A DNA stretch of 64,000 nucleotides from Sphingobacterium sp. GTDB taxonomy: Bacteria; Bacteroidota; Bacteroidia; Sphingobacteriales; Sphingobacteriaceae. Shown here one piece after another: positions 28,225 through 36,117 of the stretch (position 1 is the stretch's first letter; each line of letters begins with the position of its first letter). The notes under the pieces were generated by a model. That model had not been told where the DNA came from, searched no databases, and saw only the letters and a program-made list of their open reading frames with translations. The stretch covers positions 496,001-560,000 of the forward strand of contig JAITTY010000011.1 in the NCBI GenBank assembly GCA_031286695.1, in the 5' to 3' direction. The position numbers were made by a program, and so were the translations under genes.

Positions 28225-31200
28225 ATGAGTTCGATCAAAATAAATTATAAATTAGGTGTTATCTTGTTTATTTCTACCTTGGGAGCGCACCGCAGTTGGG
28301 CGCAACAAGATACTACCGCCCGCACTATACAGCAACAAGTTACTTCTGCTTATTCCGTTAAAGGTACTGTCTATGACAGCCAAACCAATAAGCCTATTGC
28401 AGGTGCTCGTATAACCTATGGCAGTAACGTAGCAAAATTGACCGATAGTAAAGGTAATTTCCGTTTAGAACTACCGGTTTCCAATGCAATTGTTGAAGTT
28501 TCTTTAGATGGATATATAGCTAAGCAGGTACCGGTGTTGCTAGATAAATCGATGAAGGTGGTCTTATACCCTGAGGGGTATCGTTCTTTCTATAAAAAGA
28601 CGGAGACAGTATTTGGTGATAATGGAGTTTTAAATAATACAGGCGCAGTCGAAAAGTTGGAACTTAATGCTTGGGAACAGAATTCTGAAACAGTCAATAG
28701 CTACCTGCAAGGAAAGCTGGCTGGAGTACAAGTAACTCGACATTCAGGCACACCTTCTATTGGCGGAAATCTCAATATTCGAGGCCTGCAATCGTTGTAT
28801 TCCAATAACCAGCCCTTATATATTGTAGACGGTATTGTGTATAATGCCGAGCATTTGAGTCCCTCTATAACCACAGGACATCTCAATAATGCATTGCAGC
28901 ACATTGATGTGCGCGATATTCAAGATATTACGGTATTGAAAGACGCTGTCTCCGCTAATATTTATGGCGCCAAATCATCGAATGGAGTTGTGGTCATTAA
29001 TACGAACCATTCAAAAGAGCTGGCTACGCAGATCGATCTGCAGGCGACAACAGGATATAATTTCCGTCCAAAACGTATTCCCGTCATGAAGTCTTATGCC
29101 TACCGAAGTTATTTGAATGATTTGTTGGCAACGAGCACCTACAGTGGTGAGGAAATTGCGAATATGCCTTTCAATAATGATAATCCAAAATTCGAGGAAT
29201 ATGCGAAGTATCATAATGAAACGGATTGGCAGAAAGATGTGCTTAATAATACAGTCGACCAGAATTATTTTCTTCGGGTTACAGGAGGAGACAATATAGC
29301 ACGGTATGCATTGTCAGTAGGTTATAACAATGAACAGGGTGTTTTGGATAACACAAAGCAAAATCGCTATACGGCACGTTTTAATGGCGACATGAACTTG
29401 ACCAAGAAATTAACTGCTCAGACCAATATCTCCATGGGTTATGGACAGCAAAGCTTGAAGGATCAGGGCTTATCACCAAAGACCAACCCTTTGTTTCTTT
29501 CGTTGATTAAGTCTCCATTTTTAAATACGCATGATATTGCTCCAGACGGCAGCATTTCACCGAATTATGCCGAAGCTGATTATTTCGGCTATTCCAATCC
29601 GATGCAAATCACACAAAATGGGATTAATAATAAAAAGGCCTATCGGTTTTTAGGTTCTTTGGTGTTCAACTATGCGTTCAATACAAATTTTAAGTTAAGT
29701 AACCTGTCTACCGTGACCTATGATAAAGCGCAAGAGGATTTCTTTATTCCTAAAAAAGGAGTCGCAAAGGACACGGTAAATAATATGGAAGTTTATAGTC
29801 GTCTCGGTACGCAGGTGGCTCGTTATTATTCAATTTCAAATGATTTGCGTCTGCAATATAATCAGGATCTAGGAACTCAGGGCCGCTTGGAAGCTATTGG
29901 TGGAGTCCGATACCACAAGCATGATTCGGAACAAGATTATGCACTAGGCTATAATTCGGCGACCGACCAGCTGGTTAGTATTGGTAACTCAACACCTGCG
30001 TCCCGGGTTTATGGCGGGCATATCGGTAAATGGGCAAATATGACGGCCTATGCTATGGGTAATTTTAGCTGGAAGAATACTTATATCTTAAATACATCCA
30101 TATCGATGGATGGATCTTCCCGCTTTGGAGATAAAGCAAAAGGAGGCTTGAAGCTTGCAGATAAGGTGTATGCAGTGTTTCCGGCAGTTGGAGCGGCCTG
30201 GTTATTGTCCAATGAGGATTTTTTGAAAGGAAATAGTACGGTGTCATTATGGAAACTTCGGGCGAGTTATGGGATTACAGGCAACGATGATATTGGAAAT
30301 TATGATGCGCGGCAGAATTACATCTCCCAGAACTTCTTAGGTGTCCAAGGGCTTGTGCGCGATGGTGTTGCCAATCCTTATCTAAAATGGGAGAAAGTTG
30401 AAAAAATAAACGTTGGGACAGATCTTTCGTTGTTGAATGAACGCATCAATTTAGGCGTAGATATCTACCAAAACAAGACAAGTGATATGCTAGCCTATAA
30501 TTCGGGGAATACTGTGTCTGGAATTAGTTACTACCTCTATAATAATGGCTCAATGCGTACACGCGGTATTGACTTCTCCTTGTTTGGACGTATTCTGACG
30601 GGGCCGGTCAAATGGGATGCATCATTGACACTAAGTCACTATAAAAGCACGATCACAGATCTTCCCGAAACATCCTATACACAATATGCCGGTGGAACTT
30701 TTGTGAGCGAGAAAGGCGGCGCACCAAATGCCTTTTATGGGTACCAGTTCAACGGTGTTTACCGCACAAGTGCAGAAGCTGCCGAAGCTGGATTGTCTAT
30801 TTTGGATGCAACAGGCAATAAAATACCTTTCCAGGCAGGAGATGCGAGATTTACCGACCGTAACGGTGATAAGATCATTGATGATCGTGATCGAATGATC
30901 ATAGGTGATCCTAATCCAGATCTGGTGGGCGGATTGAATAACAGCCTGACCTATAAAAACTGGAAATTCGGTGCATTGGTGACATTCAGCTTAGGCAATG
31001 ATATTTATAACTATACACGGGCGCAACTAGAGTCGGGAAGTACATTTTATAATCAGACAGAACTATTACAAAATAGATGGCGGGCGGAGGGCCAGGAAAC
31101 CGATGTACCTCGCGTTGCGCTCAACGATCCAATGGGAAATAGTCGATTTTCAAATCGGTGGATAGAAGACGGTTCATATGTTCGGCTTCGTCAGCTTTCC

Positions 31201-31404
31201 GTTGAGTACGGCATTCCGGTAAATAAACGTATCATCAAATACGTCCGTCTATATGGTACTGCCAATAACTTGTTGACTTTTAGTAAGTATTTAGGTTATG
31301 ATCCTGAATTTGCTCAGTCTGCTGATGTTTTTCATCAAGGGGTTGATGTGACGCTGGAACCCATCGTTCGCTCTGTGCAGTTGGGATTGAGGATCGGTCT
31401 ATAA
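28225..31404 (+). CDS. SusC-like outer-membrane protein (second), atypical
   Basis: 1059 residues; signal peptide ends SWAQ, then a regulatory domain (VKGTVYDSQTNKPIAGARI), the plug (LAGVQVTRHSG...NIRGLQS...VLKDAVSANIYGAKSSNGVVVIN) and a long barrel. Two usual SusC marks are missing: no DEVVV-type TonB box lies between the regulatory domain and the plug (the space reads PEGYRSFYKKTETVFG), and the last residue is Leu (GLRIGL) instead of an aromatic. The reading frame is intact and a SusD gene follows 14 bases later, so it is probably expressed. It may work with low TonB coupling or use an unrecognised box. Confidence 0.88.
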   Translation: MSSIKINYKLGVILFISTLGAHRSWAQQDTTARTIQQQVTSAYSVKGTVYDSQTNKPIAGARITYGSNVAKLTDSKGNFRLELPVSNAIVEVSLDGYIAKQVPVLLDKSMKVVLYPEGYRSFYKKTETVFGDNGVLNNTGAVEKLELNAWEQNSETVNSYLQGKLAGVQVTRHSGTPSIGGNLNIRGLQSLYSNNQPLYIVDGIVYNAEHLSPSITTGHLNNALQHIDVRDIQDITVLKDAVSANIYGAKSSNGVVVINTNHSKELATQIDLQATTGYNFRPKRIPVMKSYAYRSYLNDLLATSTYSGEEIANMPFNNDNPKFEEYAKYHNETDWQKDVLNNTVDQNYFLRVTGGDNIARYALSVGYNNEQGVLDNTKQNRYTARFNGDMNLTKKLTAQTNISMGYGQQSLKDQGLSPKTNPLFLSLIKSPFLNTHDIAPDGSISPNYAEADYFGYSNPMQITQNGINNKKAYRFLGSLVFNYAFNTNFKLSNLSTVTYDKAQEDFFIPKKGVAKDTVNNMEVYSRLGTQVARYYSISNDLRLQYNQDLGTQGRLEAIGGVRYHKHDSEQDYALGYNSATDQLVSIGNSTPASRVYGGHIGKWANMTAYAMGNFSWKNTYILNTSISMDGSSRFGDKAKGGLKLADKVYAVFPAVGAAWLLSNEDFLKGNSTVSLWKLRASYGITGNDDIGNYDARQNYISQNFLGVQGLVRDGVANPYLKWEKVEKINVGTDLSLLNERINLGVDIYQNKTSDMLAYNSGNTVSGISYYLYNNGSMRTRGIDFSLFGRILTGPVKWDASLTLSHYKSTITDLPETSYTQYAGGTFVSEKGGAPNAFYGYQFNGVYRTSAEAAEAGLSILDATGNKIPFQAGDARFTDRNGDKIIDDRDRMIIGDPNPDLVGGLNNSLTYKNWKFGALVTFSLGNDIYNYTRAQLESGSTFYNQTELLQNRWRAEGQETDVPRVALNDPMGNSRFSNRWIEDGSYVRLRQLSVEYGIPVNKRIIKYVRLYGTANNLLTFSKYLGYDPEFAQSADVFHQGVDVTLEPIVRSVQLGLRIGL

Positions 31405-31418
31405 AAATTTAATATACT

Positions 31419-33254
31419 ATGTTTATCACATACAGAAAATATTCGAAATATACGCTTTGCGCCATATTGGCCTGTAGCCTTTCTTTTACATCTTGTAAGA
31501 AAGCATTGGATTTCTCTCCCGAAGATAAATTGGACAGTTCAAAAATGTACAATACGCTTGCCGATGCTGATGCGGTGGTGCTCGGGATTTATGGGCAAGT
31601 AGCAGGATTAGGTGAACGTTATATTGTCCTGAACGAATTAAGGGCCGATCTCATAGATGTAACACAAAATGCAAATCCCTATTTGCAGCAAGTTTCCAAC
31701 CATGAAGTAGCAGAAGATAATCCTTATGCCGATCCATCTGCTTTTTATAAAATTATCTTCAATTGCAATGATGCCTTGAAGAACTTCAAGGTGATGGAGC
31801 GGCAGGGTAAGCTGAGCAATACCGAATTTAATCAGCGTTATTCTGACCTCGCTATGCTGCGTGCATGGTTGTATTTACAATTAGGGATCCACTTTGGAGA
31901 TGTTCCCTATATCAAAAATACAATAGAAAGTGTTGATGAGATTAAAAGTTTGGAAAACTATCCGAAAACAACTTTTGATCATTTGGTCGATTCTCTGATC
32001 AACGACACAAAAGATTTGCCATATCAAGACCCTTATGCCTATCCGACAGGCAGCACATTGGTTTTTACGACAGATGGCGCGAGCACACAGAAGGTGTTCA
32101 TCAGTAAGGCTCATGTCCTCGGCGAACTCTATCTTTGGAAAGGAAACTATTATGAAGCGGCAAAGACTTATAAAAGATTGCTGTCTGCAGAAGACAATAA
32201 TAGTGATATTAATTATCTGTTCAATTTCAACCGTATTGGCTGGAGCTACTTTAATGTGAGTTTTGCAAGAGCCCAGGAGGGTTCATCTTTGGTCAATTCC
32301 TTAACAGCCGGTTGGCGAAGTATGTTTGCGCTATCGAACACGGTACGGGAATGGAATTCCGAATGGAACTGGTCTATTCCATACCATAACTCTTTTGCTC
32401 CTGGAAATCCTTTTATAGATCTATTTTCTAAGTCAGGAAAATATGCACTTAAGCCCTCTCAAAAGGTGATTGATTTATGGAATTCACAGACCAATAATGC
32501 GGGTATTCCCTGGGATCCCCGGAGTAAGCTATCTTATGAAGTTGCTGCAAATGGTGATCCTGTGATTACAAAATTTACGGATAATTCAGGGGATTTATTG
32601 AGCTTGTTAAATAAAGGCGGTCGTTGGAATATCAATCGAGCCGCAGGGGCGCATCTTCGCTTTGCAGAAGCTGCTAATCGTGATGGTCAGGGGCGTTTGG
32701 CCTATGCATTGGCAAACTGGGGGCTAATCAGTACCTTCTATTATGGCGCTTTTACGAAAGACGGTGGTATTATACCTGGCAATTTTTTTGAATTGGAGTC
32801 GGAGATAACCCATGAAGGATTTGGGACGAATAGAACCACTTTTGCCGAATCCTCGCCCTATTATTTTGATGCACGCGACAATGCGAGTATCGTACGTGGG
32901 GTGTGGTATCGGAATTCGGGAATCCGTGGACGGGCTACCATGCCGCGTTGGCAATTCCCAGGCATTGAATATGGACCAGGTACAGTAAGTGGTTACGGAA
33001 GCGTGATGACCGCTTTTAATGTGCCGCAAGCTGATCTGGAAGATAAGATCGTAGAAGAGTCTGCTCTTGAGCTAGCCTTCGAAGGCGAACGTTGGTCCGA
33101 TCTGCTGCGTATAGCAAAACGCCGTCATGATCCAGCTTTCCTAGCCGATAAAGTCTATGAGAAATTGCTGAAAGCAAATAACCCCAAAGCTGGAGCAGTA
33201 CGTAGCAAGTTGATGGATATGAACAATTGGTATTTGCCTTTTAAATTACGGTAA
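31419..33254 (+). CDS. SusD/RagB-like surface lipoprotein (second)
   Basis: 611 residues; lipobox SFTSC (Cys about 26) then KKALDFSPEDKLDS. SusD signatures include LRAWLYLQLGIHFGDVPY (about 147-164), SKAHVLGELYLWKGNY and the C-terminal ESALELAFEGERWSDLLRIAK. It is longer than the first SusD of the operon by about 125 residues, mostly in the C-terminal half, where binding-site loops usually lie. Partner of the SusC immediately upstream. It is the last gene of the seven-gene operon; a terminator starts 36 bases after the stop. Confidence 0.92.
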   Translation: MFITYRKYSKYTLCAILACSLSFTSCKKALDFSPEDKLDSSKMYNTLADADAVVLGIYGQVAGLGERYIVLNELRADLIDVTQNANPYLQQVSNHEVAEDNPYADPSAFYKIIFNCNDALKNFKVMERQGKLSNTEFNQRYSDLAMLRAWLYLQLGIHFGDVPYIKNTIESVDEIKSLENYPKTTFDHLVDSLINDTKDLPYQDPYAYPTGSTLVFTTDGASTQKVFISKAHVLGELYLWKGNYYEAAKTYKRLLSAEDNNSDINYLFNFNRIGWSYFNVSFARAQEGSSLVNSLTAGWRSMFALSNTVREWNSEWNWSIPYHNSFAPGNPFIDLFSKSGKYALKPSQKVIDLWNSQTNNAGIPWDPRSKLSYEVAANGDPVITKFTDNSGDLLSLLNKGGRWNINRAAGAHLRFAEAANRDGQGRLAYALANWGLISTFYYGAFTKDGGIIPGNFFELESEITHEGFGTNRTTFAESSPYYFDARDNASIVRGVWYRNSGIRGRATMPRWQFPGIEYGPGTVSGYGSVMTAFNVPQADLEDKIVEESALELAFEGERWSDLLRIAKRRHDPAFLADKVYEKLLKANNPKAGAVRSKLMDMNNWYLPFKLR

Positions 33255-33289
33255 AACTGCGATAAGTTTGGATTATTGATTTAATGGTT

Positions 33290-33317
33290 AAGGGTCTGCT
33301 TTGTGCAGGCCTTTTTC
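33290..33317 (+). terminator. Terminator of the FAS1/SusCD operon
   Basis: AAGGGTCTGC (33290-33299) pairs with GCAGGCCTTT (33305-33314), with wobbles, and runs into a T-rich tract. Confidence 0.75.
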
Positions 33318-33334
33318 TTTTTCTTTGATGTTGA

Positions 33335-33380
33335 ACATGAGACTGCAGGATAGTGAATTCGAAACTGTTTAATATCATTG
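33335..33380 (+). promoter_or_regulatory. PUL promoter module for the GH51-GH115-GH43 operon
   Basis: ACATGAGACTGCAGGATAG (33335-33353): first box CATG, second CAGG at 33346. TATCATTG (one mismatch to TAnnTTTG) begins at 33373, exactly 27 bp after the second box. Confidence 0.6.
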
Positions 33381-33573
33381 TGTGGAGATAGCGGTTGTTG
33401 GCGATAATCGATAATTTATGAACTTCTATCAACACTTATGCAAAACTAGTGGTGGTCGGTAAAAGCGTGTATAATCGTAACATGTCAATGACAGTGCAAT
33501 CTTTTAGTAATGCCATTTGTGTTTTATAAATGTAATTTTTACATTTATAAATATTTCTGATTAATTATAACCA

Positions 33574-36102
33574 ATGGAACGAGCTATTTTCACATTAAGA
33601 GCCTGCTCTTTTTTTCTTGCAAAAGCAATTTGCTTTTTTTGTCTATTTTGGATTTTCAGTACGCCCGCATATGCCTATAGCAGCACGATTTCTGAACCAG
33701 ATTCAGCCTATTTTTTTGCTTACGCAAAAGAAAAGAATGCTGGCAGAGAAGGGCTATTATATGCTTGGAGTTTGGACGGAAAACAATGGAATTCCATCGG
33801 GACAGATCTTGCCTTTGTAAAGTCAGATTATGGACGTTGGGGATCAGAAAAACGGATGATAAATCCTGTATTGTTTCCTCGAAATGGTGGCGGCTGGTCC
33901 TGTGCGTGGCAATTAAGTCCTGAAAGTAATGGCTCTTATGCATATACCTTTACCACTGATTTTTTTAATTGGGGCCGGCAAGATTATTATGTCTCATTAA
34001 AAGATTTGGATAAATCAACAGAGGCGCTTGTAAAAAACAGTTTGTTGCGCCGTGAGAATATTTCCATTAATGGCGAAAGTTTACGTGGAACAAAGCTGAA
34101 AGTTTCATGGTCTGTTATTAAAGAATTAATCAAGCATTATGATCTCGCATTGCTTAAGCAAAAGCAATGGTCCGAACGAAGTGTTGACGATGAGGTCCGT
34201 TTCCCGGGTCTCAAACCATTGGATGTTAAACTGACACCGAATATAGGCCATAGTAAGTCTATCAGTGATATGTTGGTGGGCGTGTTTTTTGAAGATATTA
34301 ATTATGCCGCAGACGGAGGTCTATATGCGGAATTGATTCAAAATAGAGATTTTGAATATAAATTGAGCGATAAACAAGGGCATGACAAAAATTGGAACGA
34401 GAAAACAGCTTGGAGTATGGATGGCTCGGGACAATTTCATGTTGACAGTATAAATCCCATTCATCCAAATAATAAACATTATGCCAGACTGCAAGGTGAA
34501 GGTATTCTAAGAAATATAGGCTACGATGGGATTGCCTTGAATAAGAACGAACGCTATGATCTTTCATTTTTTGGACGGGGCGCTGCGGTTAAAGGGCGTC
34601 AACTAAAAATCCGGATAAGTACAAAAGACGGAAAGGTCCTCGATGAGAAATCCTTAATTGTTGACAGTAAAAACTGGAAAAAATATCAATTGGTATTGAC
34701 AGCCAATGCAACTAGTAAGGATGCCGTATTGGAATTTGTATTTACAGATCGACAACAATTGGATTTGGATCTGATTTCTTTATTTCCTCAGCATACATTT
34801 AAAGGACGTAAGAATGGATTACGGAAGGATCTGGCCGAGGCTATTGCGGCTTTGAATCCGCGTTTTGTCCGTTTTCCGGGGGGCTGTTTAGCACATGGCG
34901 ATGGTATCGAAAATATCTATCATTGGTCCAATACTGTAGGACCTTTAGAAAGCCGTGTGCCACAACGAAATATGTGGGGATATCACCAAACTGTTGGCTT
35001 AGGATATTATGAGTATTTTCAATTTTGTGAAGATATAGGTGCCTATGCTGTCCCGGTAGTGGCGGCTGGGGTACCCTGTCAAAATTCGGGCGCTCATGGT
35101 CATCCATTGGGCGGACAACAATGTGGTATTCCAATGGAAGATATGGATGACTATATCCAGGAAGTACTTAATCTGATTGAATGGGCCAATGGGGATAAAA
35201 ATAGTACCTGGGGAAAGGTACGTGCAGCAGCGGGGCACCCCGAACCATTTCATCTAAAATATATTGGTGTAGGTAACGAAGATTTAATATCGAATGTTTT
35301 CGAGGAACGTTTTACCATGATTTACAATGCTATCCGTGCAAAATATCCCGAAATACAAGTTATTGGAACTGCAGGGCCATTTTTTGAAGGAACCGACTAT
35401 GTAGAGGGCTGGAAAATTGCTAATAAATTGAACGTACCTATTATGGACGAACACTACTATCAGACACCAGGCTGGTTTATTCATAATCAAGATTTCTATG
35501 ATAAATATGATCGGAGTAAAGCACAGGTGTATTTGGGCGAATATGCTGCTCATATTCATGGACGTGCGAGTACCTTGGAAGTGGCATTGGCTGAAGCGGC
35601 ATATCTCACAGCATTGGAAAGAAATGGTGATGTCGTTAAGATGGCCTCTTATGCGCCACTGTTAGCCAAAGATGGTTATACACAATGGCGTCCCGATCTT
35701 ATTTATTTCTCCAATACCGATGTAAATTTAACACCATCCTATTATGTACAGCAATTATTTGGGCGTAATAACGGAACAGAATATATTCCGGTAGAAGCAG
35801 TTTATTCTAATGCTGCCGTTGAGGTACAGAAGCGTGTGGCATTTTCTATTGTTAAAGATCCGAAAGATCAATCGCTCATTGTAAAACTGGTTAATATCTT
35901 ACCTGTTGCCATCAACATCGAATTGGAATTAGATCAGCTTAATCTGAAAGCTGATACGGCCCTTGTTTCTCAGTTGACAGGAAAACTGGAAAGTAAAACG
36001 GCAAAACCCGAAGAAAAGACCATGGCCGTTGAAAAACTCAAAAAACAACAATTGCCGCCTTATTCGTTAACCATTATCCGAATTCAATCAGGTGCAAAAT
36101 AG
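33574..36102 (+). CDS. GH51 alpha-L-arabinofuranosidase with N-terminal propeller-like segment
   Basis: 842 residues; signal peptide ends AYA (about 34). Residues 40-165 resemble the first blades of a GH43 propeller (GLLYAWSLDGKQWNSIG, MINPVLFPRNGGGW) but with Asn where GH43 has its catalytic Asp and too short for a full propeller. A CBM4/9-like beta-sandwich follows (about 260-400), then the GH51 catalytic barrel with FVRFPGGC, acid/base Glu in VGNED (about 569) and nucleophile Glu in GEYAAH (about 651). It would remove arabinofuranose from RG-I side chains. First gene of an operon with GH115 (15 bases on) and GH43. It resembles the truncated GH51 at position 1. Confidence 0.9.
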   Translation: MERAIFTLRACSFFLAKAICFFCLFWIFSTPAYAYSSTISEPDSAYFFAYAKEKNAGREGLLYAWSLDGKQWNSIGTDLAFVKSDYGRWGSEKRMINPVLFPRNGGGWSCAWQLSPESNGSYAYTFTTDFFNWGRQDYYVSLKDLDKSTEALVKNSLLRRENISINGESLRGTKLKVSWSVIKELIKHYDLALLKQKQWSERSVDDEVRFPGLKPLDVKLTPNIGHSKSISDMLVGVFFEDINYAADGGLYAELIQNRDFEYKLSDKQGHDKNWNEKTAWSMDGSGQFHVDSINPIHPNNKHYARLQGEGILRNIGYDGIALNKNERYDLSFFGRGAAVKGRQLKIRISTKDGKVLDEKSLIVDSKNWKKYQLVLTANATSKDAVLEFVFTDRQQLDLDLISLFPQHTFKGRKNGLRKDLAEAIAALNPRFVRFPGGCLAHGDGIENIYHWSNTVGPLESRVPQRNMWGYHQTVGLGYYEYFQFCEDIGAYAVPVVAAGVPCQNSGAHGHPLGGQQCGIPMEDMDDYIQEVLNLIEWANGDKNSTWGKVRAAAGHPEPFHLKYIGVGNEDLISNVFEERFTMIYNAIRAKYPEIQVIGTAGPFFEGTDYVEGWKIANKLNVPIMDEHYYQTPGWFIHNQDFYDKYDRSKAQVYLGEYAAHIHGRASTLEVALAEAAYLTALERNGDVVKMASYAPLLAKDGYTQWRPDLIYFSNTDVNLTPSYYVQQLFGRNNGTEYIPVEAVYSNAAVEVQKRVAFSIVKDPKDQSLIVKLVNILPVAINIELELDQLNLKADTALVSQLTGKLESKTAKPEEKTMAVEKLKKQQLPPYSLTIIRIQSGAK

Positions 36103-36117
36103 CCCAATTCAACTCAT

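Larger units (their letters stand above)
33255..33573. other. Intergenic region before the GH51 gene
   Basis: Contains the operon terminator (33290-33317) and the CAGG promoter module (33335-33380). The remaining 190 bases would be an unusually long A/T-rich leader; a perfect palindromic stretch aaatgtaatttttacattt lies at about 33529-33547. Confidence 0.55.
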
